From positions 16,459 through 80,458 of the forward strand of contig JAGZUF010000011.1 of assembly GCA_018380115.1 (NCBI GenBank): 64,000 bases of DNA, given 5' to 3'. This stretch comes from Oscillospiraceae bacterium (lineage in GTDB: Bacteria; Bacillota; Clostridia; Oscillospirales; Ruminococcaceae). Of the stretch, positions 50,545 to 58,995 are shown piece after piece; within the stretch, counting starts at the first letter, position 1; the number at the start of each line of letters is the position of its first letter. A program made the position numbers and the translations under genes. The notes below the pieces were generated by a model. The model was given only the letters and a program-made list of their open reading frames with translations, made no database searches and was not told the origin of the DNA.

Positions 50545-51207
50545 TTACGGCTGCAAAGAGAATTCCCCATCGGCCCCGTTCTGCGCAGCAGGGGCTTGGC
50601 CCCGGCGGCTTCCGGAAGCGTAAAACGCACGGCGCTTTTCGAAATAACAGGCCGGGCAAAGGCTTTGGTATTCTACATTGTTCTCCATATCAATGGCTAC
50701 CTGCGCGCCCTCGAACACAAATTCGCCGTTCACCTTGCGCCCGTTGAACATGGCCTTGCGCCCGCAGGTGCAGATGGTTTTCATCTCTTCGATGTTATGG
50801 GCAAGCTCAAGAAGGCGGGTAGAGCCGGGAAAGCCCTTTAAGGAAAAATCGGTGCGCAGGCCGTAGGCAATCACGGGCACACTCAGCTCCACTGTTACCA
50901 TAAACAGGCTTTCGGCCTGCGCGGCGGTAAAAAACTGGCTTTCGTCCGTCAGAACGCAGGCAAGGGAACCGTGCACCGCAATGTCGGCCCTCACAGTCTC
51001 AAGCGGGTCCATATCCGGGGTGAGGGCAACGTCCACCCGGCGTTCCACCCCAAGGCGCGAGACGAGTTTTTCGCCGCCCTTGGTGTCGATAGAGGGCTTG
51101 ATGATAAGCACGCGCATGCCGCGCTCTTCATAATTGTGCGCCACCTGCATCAGGGCGGTGCTTTTGCCGGAGTTCATTGCGCCGTAGCGGAAATACAGCT
51201 TTGCCAT
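50545..51207 (-). CDS. tdk: Thymidine kinase
   Basis: It phosphorylates thymidine with ATP for dTMP salvage. The 220-residue type II enzyme has P-loop GAMNSGKST at 9-17, the DESQFF motif (catalytic Glu) near 88, a lasso region, and four zinc-binding cysteines: CTCG near 146 and CPAC near 183. The last 20 residues are extra. It starts 3 bases after rex stops and is the last gene of the unit, an unusual partner for TCA genes. Confidence 0.95.
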   Translation of the reverse strand: MAKLYFRYGAMNSGKSTALMQVAHNYEERGMRVLIIKPSIDTKGGEKLVSRLGVERRVDVALTPDMDPLETVRADIAVHGSLACVLTDESQFFTAAQAESLFMVTVELSVPVIAYGLRTDFSLKGFPGSTRLLELAHNIEEMKTICTCGRKAMFNGRKVNGEFVFEGAQVAIDMENNVEYQSLCPACYFEKRRAFYASGSRRGQAPAAQNGADGEFSLQP

Positions 51208-51210
51208 GGT

Positions 51211-51864
51211 TCACGCTCCTGTCGAGGCTTCCGGGTTGCGCACGCGGTAGCCAAGGCTCATCAGGCTGTCGCCAAGGTGCGCATTTTCCACGGTGATGCC
51301 GCTGAAATCTACCGAGAGGTCATAGTGGCTGAAATTCCAGAAGCCCTTGATGCCCAGCGAAACCAGAGTAGGCGCAAGCTCTTTGGCGCTTTCGCGCGGG
51401 ATGCACAGCACAGCCACCACAGGGTGATGCTTTTTGCAGAAGCTTTCCAGCTCCTGCACGTCGCGCACGGGCACGCCGCACAGCTCCCGGCCTATCACTT
51501 CGGCTTTTTTGTCAAACGCGCCGATAAGCCGGTAGCCCTTGGCCTCCACAGTGAGGTAACTGGAGATAGCCGTACCAAGGCGCCCGGTGCCGATGAGAAT
51601 GGTGTCCAGCTTTGTTTCGCTGAACAGCAGGTGGCCCACAGCCTCGAGCAGAACGTCCACATGGTAACCGATGCCCTGCTGGCCGAAGCCGCCGAAGCAG
51701 TTGAAATCCTGCCGCACCTGCGAGGCGGTGGTGCCCATCATGTGGGCAAGCTCGGAGGAAGACACCTTCACCACGCCGTTCTTTTTCATATCTGCCAGAT
51801 ACCGGTAATATTTCGGCAGCCGCTTGATGACGGGAAGCGACACCTTGCTATTTTGTAACGACAT
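51211..51864 (-). CDS. rex: Redox-sensing transcriptional repressor Rex
   Basis: Rex binds DNA when NADH/NAD+ is low and releases it on NADH binding, controlling fermentation and anaerobic energy genes. The 217-residue protein has the winged helix with SLPVIKRLPKYYRYL and SSELAHMMGTTASQVRQDFNCFGGFGQQG, then a Rossmann domain with IGTGRLGTAISSY near 91 (GxGxxG) and a C-terminal swapped helix. The ATG at 51864 fits the usual N-terminus; GGTGAAG is a weak ribosome site. It lies 40 bases after the dehydrogenase gene. Confidence 0.95.
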   Translation of the reverse strand: MSLQNSKVSLPVIKRLPKYYRYLADMKKNGVVKVSSSELAHMMGTTASQVRQDFNCFGGFGQQGIGYHVDVLLEAVGHLLFSETKLDTILIGTGRLGTAISSYLTVEAKGYRLIGAFDKKAEVIGRELCGVPVRDVQELESFCKKHHPVVAVLCIPRESAKELAPTLVSLGIKGFWNFSHYDLSVDFSGITVENAHLGDSLMSLGYRVRNPEASTGA

Positions 51865-51904
51865 TTTCTTCACCAGCTCAGAAATTTTGTTTTCGGTGCA
51901 AAGC

Positions 51905-53062
51905 TCACAGCGCCTCAATGGTGCGCATCACATAATCGCCGAACTCTTCGCATGTGCAGCCTGTGTCGCGCCCTGTCACCGCCATGGCCTTCTCCTCGAA
52001 CATGCATTTATCCAGCGCGGCTGTGAGTTTGTCGGCCTCGGCCTGATACCCGATATGGCTCAGCAGCATGGCCGAAGCGCGCAGCATGCTGCACGGGTCG
52101 GCATATTTGCCGCGCCCCTCTTTCACCATGCGGGGGGCAGAGCCGTGGATGGCCTCGAACATGGCGTATTTCTTGCCGATATTGCCAGAGCCCGCCGTGC
52201 CCACGCCGCCCTGGAACTCGGCGGCCTCGTCGGTGATAATGTCTCCGTACAAATTCGGCAGCACGAACACCTGAAAATCGCGGCGGCGCTTTTCATCCAC
52301 CAGCTTTGCCGTCATGATGTCGATGTACCAGTCATCTGTTGTGATGTCCGGGTATTTTTCGCCCACGGCCTGGCAGAGCTTCAAAAACTTGCCGTCTGTG
52401 GCCTTCACGATGTTGGCCTTTGTCACAATGGAAACGCGGCTTTTGTGGTTTTTGCGCGCAAAGTCGTATGCAAGCTCTGCAATGCGCTGCGTGCCGTCTG
52501 TGGTGGTGACGGTGAAATCCACCGAGATGCCGTCCTCTGTCTCGAACCCGCACGAGCCCAGCGTATAGGCGCCTTCGGTGTTCTCGCGGAAAAACGTCCA
52601 GTCGATGCCCTGCTCGGGCACCTTCACCGGGCGCACGTTGGCAAACAGGTCCAGCTCCTTGCGCATGGCTACGTTGGCGCTTTCGATGTTGGGCCATTCA
52701 TCGCCCGCGCGCGGCGTGGTGGTGGGCCCTTTCAAAATGACGTTGCAGGCCTTCAGCTCGGCCAGCACATCGTCCGGAATGGCCTTGCCGCAGGCCGCGC
52801 GGTTTTCGATGGTGAGGCCGTCTATCTCTTTGAACACGATGCGGCCGCGCTCTACGTCGTTTTTCAGAAGAAAGCGCAGCACGCGCTCGGCCTCATGCGT
52901 GATTACAGGGCCGATGCCGTCGCCGCCGCACACGCCGATGACGATTGTATCCAGCTTTGCATAATCCACAAAGCCGCCCTGTGCGCGCATGGCCGCCACG
53001 CGCCGGCGCTGGCCCTCCAAAAGCTGCGCGAACCGTTCTTTTGCCTCGTTGATGTCTACCAT
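51905..53062 (-). CDS. NAD-type isocitrate dehydrogenase (isocitrate/isopropylmalate family)
   Basis: The 385-residue beta-decarboxylating dehydrogenase has VIGVCGGDGIGPVIT near 41, substrate arginine in FANVRPVK, FFRENTEGAYT near 163, the metal-binding aspartates in NLYGDIITDEAAEFQGG near 285, and EAIHGSAPRM near 320. Adjacency to aconitase indicates isocitrate rather than isopropylmalate as substrate. It makes 2-oxoglutarate, probably for glutamate synthesis in an incomplete TCA cycle. AAGGAGG lies upstream of the ATG. Confidence 0.92.
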   Translation of the reverse strand: MVDINEAKERFAQLLEGQRRRVAAMRAQGGFVDYAKLDTIVIGVCGGDGIGPVITHEAERVLRFLLKNDVERGRIVFKEIDGLTIENRAACGKAIPDDVLAELKACNVILKGPTTTPRAGDEWPNIESANVAMRKELDLFANVRPVKVPEQGIDWTFFRENTEGAYTLGSCGFETEDGISVDFTVTTTDGTQRIAELAYDFARKNHKSRVSIVTKANIVKATDGKFLKLCQAVGEKYPDITTDDWYIDIMTAKLVDEKRRRDFQVFVLPNLYGDIITDEAAEFQGGVGTAGSGNIGKKYAMFEAIHGSAPRMVKEGRGKYADPCSMLRASAMLLSHIGYQAEADKLTAALDKCMFEEKAMAVTGRDTGCTCEEFGDYVMRTIEAL

Positions 53063-53168
53063 ATTGCCGCCTCCTTGTCATTTTCCGTGCTCTGCCCGCC
53101 TTCAGCGGCAGGCAGGGCCTTTTGCAGCAGGGCGCGCCGCGGGGCAGCGCGTCCTGGGGGATGAATTT

Positions 53169-55100
53169 TTATTTCTGCTGCTGCTTTGTATAGTTCAAAA
53201 GGCCGCCCGCGCGAATGATTTGCGCCTGGCGCGCGCTGATATCGCACACAAGCTCGGACGTTTCGCCCGTCTCTACATTCGTCAGCGAAACGCAGCCGCC
53301 CGCAAGCCCGGCAAAGATGCCGGAAAGGGAAAGCCGCTGGCCCAGGAATATTTTGTCGTAATCTTCCGCGTGCTTGAATTCCAGCGGCAGGATGCCCGCG
53401 TTTACAAGGTTCGCCTTGTGGATGCGCGCAAAGCTTTTTGCGATGACGGCGCGGATGCCCAGATATAAAGGCACCAGTGCGGCATGCTCGCGCGAAGAGC
53501 CCTGCCCGTAGTTGGCACCGCCCACGATAAAGCCGCCCTCGGCTTTCATGGCGCGCTTTGCGAAACCGGCGTCACACACCTCAAAGCAGAAGTTCGCAAG
53601 GTAGGGGATGTTCGAGCGGTAGGGCAGTATCTTGCTGCCTGCAGGCATGATATGATCTGTGGTAATGTTGTCGCCCACCTTCAAAAGGCAGGGCAGGGCC
53701 ATTGCGTCCGTCAGAGGCAGGGCCTGCGGCAGAGGCTTGATGTTTGGCCCGCGCAGCACCTCCACCTGTTCGAAGGAATCCTCCGGCGCGGGCAGGTCTA
53801 TCATATTGTCGTTTACGGCGAAATGCGCGGGCATTTCCACCGGGGCGACAGGGGGAAGGGTGGAGGGGTCTGTCACAAAGCCTGTCAGGCAGCTTGCGGC
53901 GGCCGTCTCGGGGCTCACCAGATACACACCCGCGTCGCGCGTGCCGCTGCGCCCTTCGAAATTCCGGTTGAACGTGCGCAGCGAGATGCCGCCGGAGTTG
54001 GGGCTCTGCCCCATGCCGATGCACGGCCCGCAGGTAGCCTCCAGCACGCGCGCCCCTGCGTTCAAAAGGTCTGTCAGTGCGCCGTTGGCCGAAAGCATGG
54101 CCAGCACCTGCCGTGAACCCGGCGAGATGGTGAGGCTCACCTCAGGGCACACCGTCCGGCCCTTCAGCATGGCGGCCACCGTCATCAGGTCTGTATAGCT
54201 CGAATTCGTACAGCTTCCGATGCACACCTGATCCACCCTTTGCAGGGCAAGGCTCTTTACGGGCTTCACATTGTCCGGCGAATGAGGGCAGGCCACCAGC
54301 GGCTCCAGCGCAGAGAGGTCTATCTCCAGCACCTCGTCATATTCGGCGTCCTCATCGGCACTCAGGGGCACATAGTCTTCGCCGCGGCCCTGTGCCGCAA
54401 GGAAGGCGCACGTCACATCGTCCGAGGGGAAGATGCTGGTGGTGGCGCCCAGCTCTGCGCCCATGTTGGTGATGGTGGCGCGCTGCGGCACGGAAAGGCA
54501 CGCCACGCCCTCGCCGCCGTATTCAATAATTTTGCCCACGCCGCCCTTCACAGTCATGCGGCGCAGCACCTCCAGTATCACATCCTTGGCGCTCACCATG
54601 GGCCGTAGCGAGCCGGTAAGCTTTACCAGCGTGAATTTCGGGTAGGGAATGTAGTAGGCGCCGCCGCCCATGGCCACAGCTACATCCAGCCCGCCTGCCC
54701 CCATGGCCAGGCACCCGATGCCGCCAGCGGTGGGTGTGTGGCTGTCGGAGCCTATCAGCGTTTTGCCGGGCTTTGCAAAGCGCTCCAGATGCACCTGATG
54801 GCAGATGCCGTTGCCTGGGCGCGAATAGCGCACGCCTATTTTCTTGGCAATGGTGCGGATAAAGCGGTGGTCGTCCGCATTCATAAAGCCGCTTTGCAGC
54901 GTGTTGTGGTCGATATATGCCACGCTCAGCTCTGTTTTCACGCGGGGAATGCCCATGGCCTCGTATTCCAGATACGCCATGGTGCCGGTGGCGTCCTGCG
55001 TCAGGGTTTGGTCGATGCGAAGGCCCACCTCGCTGTCGGCAGCCGGGGTGCCGTCCACAAGGTGCGCCGCAATGATTTTCTGTGCAAGCGTCTGTCCCAT
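53169..55100 (-). CDS. acn: Aconitate hydratase
   Basis: It isomerises citrate to isocitrate with a [4Fe-4S] cluster. The 643-residue protein has GSDSHTPTAGGIGCLAMGAGGLDVA near 112-136, cluster cysteines in CIGSCTNSSYTD near 297 and CGPCIGMGQSP near 362, and the C-terminal swivel domain with GGANYGQGSSREHAALVP near 525. Its length is that of the short, mitochondrial-like aconitases rather than the 900-residue AcnA. First gene of the unit with idh, rex and tdk (106-base gap to idh). GGAAGGAAAG precedes the ATG. Confidence 0.95.
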   Translation of the reverse strand: MGQTLAQKIIAAHLVDGTPAADSEVGLRIDQTLTQDATGTMAYLEYEAMGIPRVKTELSVAYIDHNTLQSGFMNADDHRFIRTIAKKIGVRYSRPGNGICHQVHLERFAKPGKTLIGSDSHTPTAGGIGCLAMGAGGLDVAVAMGGGAYYIPYPKFTLVKLTGSLRPMVSAKDVILEVLRRMTVKGGVGKIIEYGGEGVACLSVPQRATITNMGAELGATTSIFPSDDVTCAFLAAQGRGEDYVPLSADEDAEYDEVLEIDLSALEPLVACPHSPDNVKPVKSLALQRVDQVCIGSCTNSSYTDLMTVAAMLKGRTVCPEVSLTISPGSRQVLAMLSANGALTDLLNAGARVLEATCGPCIGMGQSPNSGGISLRTFNRNFEGRSGTRDAGVYLVSPETAAASCLTGFVTDPSTLPPVAPVEMPAHFAVNDNMIDLPAPEDSFEQVEVLRGPNIKPLPQALPLTDAMALPCLLKVGDNITTDHIMPAGSKILPYRSNIPYLANFCFEVCDAGFAKRAMKAEGGFIVGGANYGQGSSREHAALVPLYLGIRAVIAKSFARIHKANLVNAGILPLEFKHAEDYDKIFLGQRLSLSGIFAGLAGGCVSLTNVETGETSELVCDISARQAQIIRAGGLLNYTKQQQK

Positions 55101-55162
55101 CGTCTTTCCTTCCTCTTCTCATGGCGGCCCGCCGCAGGGCGCCTGTATTATTATACCTATTT

Positions 55163-55191
55163 ATATTATTACTTCGTCTGTTTTTTGTCAA
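55163..55191 (-). promoter_or_regulatory. Promoter of acn operon
   Basis: On the minus strand TTGACA and TAATAT are separated by 17 bases. The region is strikingly AT-rich (TATTATTATACC...), unlike the surroundings. Confidence 0.65.
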
Positions 55192-55311
55192 TGTAAAACA
55201 GGGGCAAAAGGTAGCGCATAGAATTGTAAATTTCCACAATATTTTGCGGTATGCAGACATTTTAGGGCCGGCCTTCGGTGCTATGCACCGCTGCCGGCGC
55301 ACAGGGCGGGA

Positions 55312-55341
55312 TTGAAAGCAAAATGCTCTGTGTGGTATAAT
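55312..55341 (+). promoter_or_regulatory. Promoter of the DUF6056 pair
   Basis: TTGAAA and TATAAT are separated by 18 bases. The coding start is 304 bases downstream; the leader is GC-rich with several inverted repeats but no terminator or known RNA family was recognised. Confidence 0.6.
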
Positions 55342-55644
55342 GTGTCCGTTTCATAAATGCAGGCGGCATGCGAAGCGGGGCCGGCATCACAATGGCCGCA
55401 TCAGTGACGGGGGCGCAGCGCAGGGGGCGGCCTGACGGATGGCAGGGTGCCCTTGCCCGGCAAATGTGCCGCCTGCCGGGCGGGGCATGCGCCGCGCCCT
55501 GAACGGCCACATGCAGAGACGGAAGGCATGCGTTTGAGCCACGCGGCGCCACCCATTTGGCAATTCAGACGGAAAAGCCCGGCACAGCTTTGCGCGTGCG
55601 GGACAGAAAAGTATATGGCCGCTGGCTGGAAAGGAGAGCCGCCT

Positions 55645-57123
55645 GTGAAAAAACTGGGAAAACTGCTTGCGGGCAGCCGCTTTTGGGCGTGTGTGCTGGC
55701 GCTGGTGCTGACAGCCAGCCTTGTGCCGCTGCTTGCCGTTGCACAGTACAGCCACCCCAGTGCGGACGATTATCCCTATGCGGTGGAGACGCACGCCGCA
55801 TGGCAGGAAACGGGCAGCATCTGGGCTGTGCTGCGCGCTGCGGGGCACACGGTGGCCCAGCGGTATCAGACATGGCAGGGCTCGTTTTCCGCCATCTTTT
55901 TATTTGCCCTGCAGCCGGCCATTTTCGGCGAGGGGCTGTATGGGCTTGGCACCGTGTTTCTGCTGGGGGCTGCCCTGGCGGCGGTGGCAGCGGCAGCGGC
56001 GGCGCTGCACAAGGTGACGGGGGCGCCGCTTTCCGCCTGTGCGGTGCTGGGGCTTTTATACGCGCTGGTGTGCATCCAGCTGCTGCCCAGCCCTGCTCAG
56101 GGCTATTACTGGTGGAACGGCGCCAGCTATTACTGGCTGTTTTTCTTCGGCCTGCTGACGCTGGGCGCCCTTCTGGCAAGGCTGCTGGGGCCGGGGCTTT
56201 CCGGCCTGGGCACGCTGGGGGCGGCGCTTTTGGCAGCCGTGCTGGGCGGCGGCAACTATATCACGGCGCTTCAGATGTGCGAGGTGCTTGCCCTGACGGT
56301 TTTGGCAGGCGCGCTTTGGCGCCGCGCGGCGGTAAAACGTGCGCTGGCTGTGGCGCTTTGCGGCTTTGCCGCCTTTGCAGTCAACGCAGCGGCGCCGGGC
56401 AATGCCGTGCGCGCCGCCACAACGGCCACGCAGGGCAAGGGGGCCGTGTGGGCTGTGGTGCAGTCGTTCCCCATGTCGGCGCACTATGCGCGCGTGTTCA
56501 CCACGCCTATGCTGCTGGCGGCGCTGGCGTTTGCCGTTCCGTTCCTTGTACGGGCGGTGCGCGGCGCGGCGCCCGGTTTCCGCTACCCATATCCGCTTGC
56601 GGTACTGGCCGGGCTGTATTGCTTTTATGCCTCCTCCTTTACGCCCACCCTGTTCGTCTACGGCACGAATGACGAGAAGCGCGTAAAGGACATTCAGTTC
56701 TGCCTGTGGGTGCTGGTATGCCTGGCCGCGCTGTGGTATGTGCTGGGCTGGGCGATTCGTCGCCTTGGCCCCGCGCGGGCAGGCGGGCTGCGCCGCCTTG
56801 CGCTGCCGTACTTTGCCGGGGCGGTGCTGTTCAGCGCCCTGGCCTTTGTGCCGCAGGTGCGGGGCGGGCAATGGAGCGGCACCGCCTGCGTGAGCGCGGT
56901 GTATTATCTGCACAGCGGCGTGGCGCGGGCCTACGATGAGGCCGTGTACGAAAGGCTGGATATGCTGGCGGGCGAGGAAATGGACATTGTGTTTCCCATG
57001 CTGCCGCCGGAGCCCTGGATCTGTTTTCACGAAGACCTTGCGCGTGAGACTTATAACTGGAAAAACGAGGCGTTTGCCGAATATTACGGCAAGCGCACAG
57101 TGGCAGTGGCTGCGCCGGAATGA
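55645..57123 (+). CDS. DUF6056-type polytopic membrane protein 1
   Basis: The 492-residue protein has about 11 hydrophobic segments and the glycosyltransferase-like topology of DUF6056 proteins. Motifs: a first loop SADDYPYAVE near 36 (acidic pair after TM1), WQGSFSAIFLFALQPAIFGEG, SPAQGYYWWNGASYYW near 153, AVNAAAPGNAVR near 250, SSFTPTLF near 331, and a final WKNEAFAEYYGKR. The Asp-Asp after TM1 resembles GT-C glycosyltransferases (inference). GTG start at 55645 behind AAAGGAG; the upstream frame is not coding-like. It is about 40% alike by eye to the next gene. Confidence 0.78.
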   Translation: MKKLGKLLAGSRFWACVLALVLTASLVPLLAVAQYSHPSADDYPYAVETHAAWQETGSIWAVLRAAGHTVAQRYQTWQGSFSAIFLFALQPAIFGEGLYGLGTVFLLGAALAAVAAAAAALHKVTGAPLSACAVLGLLYALVCIQLLPSPAQGYYWWNGASYYWLFFFGLLTLGALLARLLGPGLSGLGTLGAALLAAVLGGGNYITALQMCEVLALTVLAGALWRRAAVKRALAVALCGFAAFAVNAAAPGNAVRAATTATQGKGAVWAVVQSFPMSAHYARVFTTPMLLAALAFAVPFLVRAVRGAAPGFRYPYPLAVLAGLYCFYASSFTPTLFVYGTNDEKRVKDIQFCLWVLVCLAALWYVLGWAIRRLGPARAGGLRRLALPYFAGAVLFSALAFVPQVRGGQWSGTACVSAVYYLHSGVARAYDEAVYERLDMLAGEEMDIVFPMLPPEPWICFHEDLARETYNWKNEAFAEYYGKRTVAVAAPE

Positions 57124-57159
57124 CGGCGGGGGCGCGCTGCGCGAAAGGGGGCGGCTCAG

Positions 57160-58650
57160 TTGGAACAAAACAGCGCGGCGCGCTGGAAATGGGCGCTGCT
57201 TGCAGTGCTTTGCATCTGTATGGTGCCGCTTGTCATTCTGGCGGCGTACTGTTACCCCTGCGCGGATGATTTCCGCTTCGGGCTGTACCCGCACCTTGCC
57301 TTTGAGCAGACAGGCTCTGTGTGGGCAGCGCTGGCGGGTGCGGCGAGGGAAGTGTGCGAGACGTATTTCGACTGGCAGGGCACCTTTTCCGCGGTGTTCC
57401 TGTTCGCTTTGCAGCCTGCAGTGTTCGGCGAAGGGTTTTACTGGCTTTGCCCGGCTGTGATGTTCTCGGCCCTTTTCTGGGGCGCGGCGCGAATGTTCCG
57501 CGCGGGCGCAAAGCTTTTCTGCATGCCGAGGGGTACGGCAGTGCTGGCCTGCCTTGCTTATCTTCTGCTTTGCACTCAGCTGGTGCAAAGCCCTGCGCAG
57601 GCGTTTTACTGGTGGAACGGCGCGGTGTACTATGTGTTTTTTTATGCGCTGATGCTGGTGCTGGCGGCGCGGGTGCTTCGCATGCTGGCGGGCAGGCGCA
57701 CTGCCCGGCACACGGGGGCCACGGCGCTGCTTGCGTTTTTTGTGTGCGGGGGCAATTATGTAACGGCTCTTCTTTCGCTGGAGCTGCTTGTGCTTGCCGC
57801 GCTGGCGGCGGCATACAGGCAGCGCTCGGCCCTGAAAAGCATGCTGGCCGTATTGGCGTGTGCGGGCGCGGCTTTTGCGGTGAACGCCGCTGCGCCCGGC
57901 AACGCGGTGCGGCAGGCGGCAGATTATGGCAGCGCCGCCCTTCCGGGGGCGCTGGGGGCGGTGCTTCGCTCGTTCCCGGAGGCGCTCCGCTTTGGCGTGG
58001 GGCATCTTTCGCCGCTGGTGTGTCTGGCCCTGCTCTTTCTGGCGCCGTTTTTCTGGCGTGCGGCAGGCAGGCCTAATGCCTTCCGCGCGCCGCTGCCAGG
58101 GCTTGCAAGCGCGCTTGCGGGGTGCTGGTTTGCATCGTCCTTCACGCCCACGCTGTACGCCATGGGCAGTATAGGGCCCGACAGAGTGCAGAATATCCAG
58201 TTCTTCCTTCTGGTGCTGCTGCTTATCCTGCTTGAGTTTTACTGGCTGTGCTGGGCAAGGCGCGCGCTTGCCCGCGACCTTTGTGCACACACAAAGGCAA
58301 TGCGGTTGGCCCGCCGTCTTGTGCCCGTGTATCTGGGGTTGTGCGTAACGGCTGCATCGGGCGTGGCCGCGCTGTATGTTGCCACAGGCCATACAGAAAA
58401 GCTGGCCTGTGCTTCGGCAGCCCGTTCGCTGTGGGACGGGACAGCCGGCCGTTATTCCGAGCTGATGCAGGTGCGTGAGCAGGTACTGGCCGGGCCGGAG
58501 GACGTGGCCGTTCTGCCCCGCATCACACAGGAGACACTGGTGCCGGCGCTGTTTTTTGACGATATTGTCTCGGACACATCCGATTGGAAAAACGAAGCCA
58601 TGGCGGCTTATTACGGCAAAAGCATGGTGGTGCCGGAAAAGGTGCCCTGA
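57160..58650 (+). CDS. DUF6056-type polytopic membrane protein 2 (paralog)
   Basis: The 496-residue protein repeats the block order of its neighbour: CADDFRFGLYPHLAFEQTG, WQGTFSAVFLFALQPAVFGEG, SPAQAFYWWNGAVYY, CGGNYVTALLS, AVNAAAPGNAVRQAA, SSFTPTLYAMG with DRVQNIQFF, and a C-terminal DWKNEAMAAYYGKS. Each motif falls at the same place as in the first copy, indicating tandem duplication. TTG start at 57160 with AAAGGGGG upstream, 36 bases after the first gene; an alternative start was not found. Likely cotranscribed. Confidence 0.78.
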   Translation: MEQNSAARWKWALLAVLCICMVPLVILAAYCYPCADDFRFGLYPHLAFEQTGSVWAALAGAAREVCETYFDWQGTFSAVFLFALQPAVFGEGFYWLCPAVMFSALFWGAARMFRAGAKLFCMPRGTAVLACLAYLLLCTQLVQSPAQAFYWWNGAVYYVFFYALMLVLAARVLRMLAGRRTARHTGATALLAFFVCGGNYVTALLSLELLVLAALAAAYRQRSALKSMLAVLACAGAAFAVNAAAPGNAVRQAADYGSAALPGALGAVLRSFPEALRFGVGHLSPLVCLALLFLAPFFWRAAGRPNAFRAPLPGLASALAGCWFASSFTPTLYAMGSIGPDRVQNIQFFLLVLLLILLEFYWLCWARRALARDLCAHTKAMRLARRLVPVYLGLCVTAASGVAALYVATGHTEKLACASAARSLWDGTAGRYSELMQVREQVLAGPEDVAVLPRITQETLVPALFFDDIVSDTSDWKNEAMAAYYGKSMVVPEKVP

Positions 58651-58740
58651 AAGGGCGCCGGCGCAAAAATGCCCCTTGTGAAAAGACGGTAAAATCAAGC
58701 CCGCGCGCTTCGCGCGTGGGGCGCAAAGGGGATATTACGG

Positions 58741-58910
58741 GTAGGCAGGCCCCTTTTCAGAAGCGGTAAAACTGCTTTTGCCTGCACCGTCTACCCGGCA
58801 GCCCGGAAAAGGGCGGTTTTCCGCCCGGACGAAAGCTTTCCCGCTTTCAAAAGCCTGCTGCCGGCAGCTTGCCGGCGCCCGGTGCCAGAAGCGAAAGCCT
58901 TTACAGGCGC
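58741..58910 (+). repeat. Dispersed intergenic repeat, tentative copy D
   Basis: GGCAGGCCCCTTTTCAGAAG, CTGCACCGTCTACCC and AGAAGCGAAAGCCTTTACA recall copies A-C in order, but the middle is diverged. It fills much of the 345-base gap after the DUF6056 pair. Confidence 0.35.
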
Positions 58911-58935
58911 ATGGCCGTTGGGCACCAAAATGAAG

Positions 58936-58976
58936 AAAAGCGCGCGGCTCTGTAAACACAGAGCCGCGCGCTTTTG
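58936..58976. terminator. Bidirectional terminator
   Basis: AAAAGCGCGCGGCTCTG and its perfect complement form a 17-bp stem with the loop TAAACA. It lies between the DUF6056 pair and the convergent VanZ-RDD gene. Confidence 0.88.
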
Positions 58977-58995
58977 AGTGCAGAGAGGGGCAGGC

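Noticed and set aside
55222..55243. Rex operator (TTGTAAATTTCCACAA) near the acn promoter
   Set aside because: The half-site spacing is two bases shorter than known Rex sites and it lies upstream of the -35, so it was not called.
56056..58698. 880-codon open frame on the minus strand
   Set aside because: It lies opposite the two DUF6056 genes, is rich in R, H, Q and P without domains, and mirrors GC-rich third positions of the real genes.
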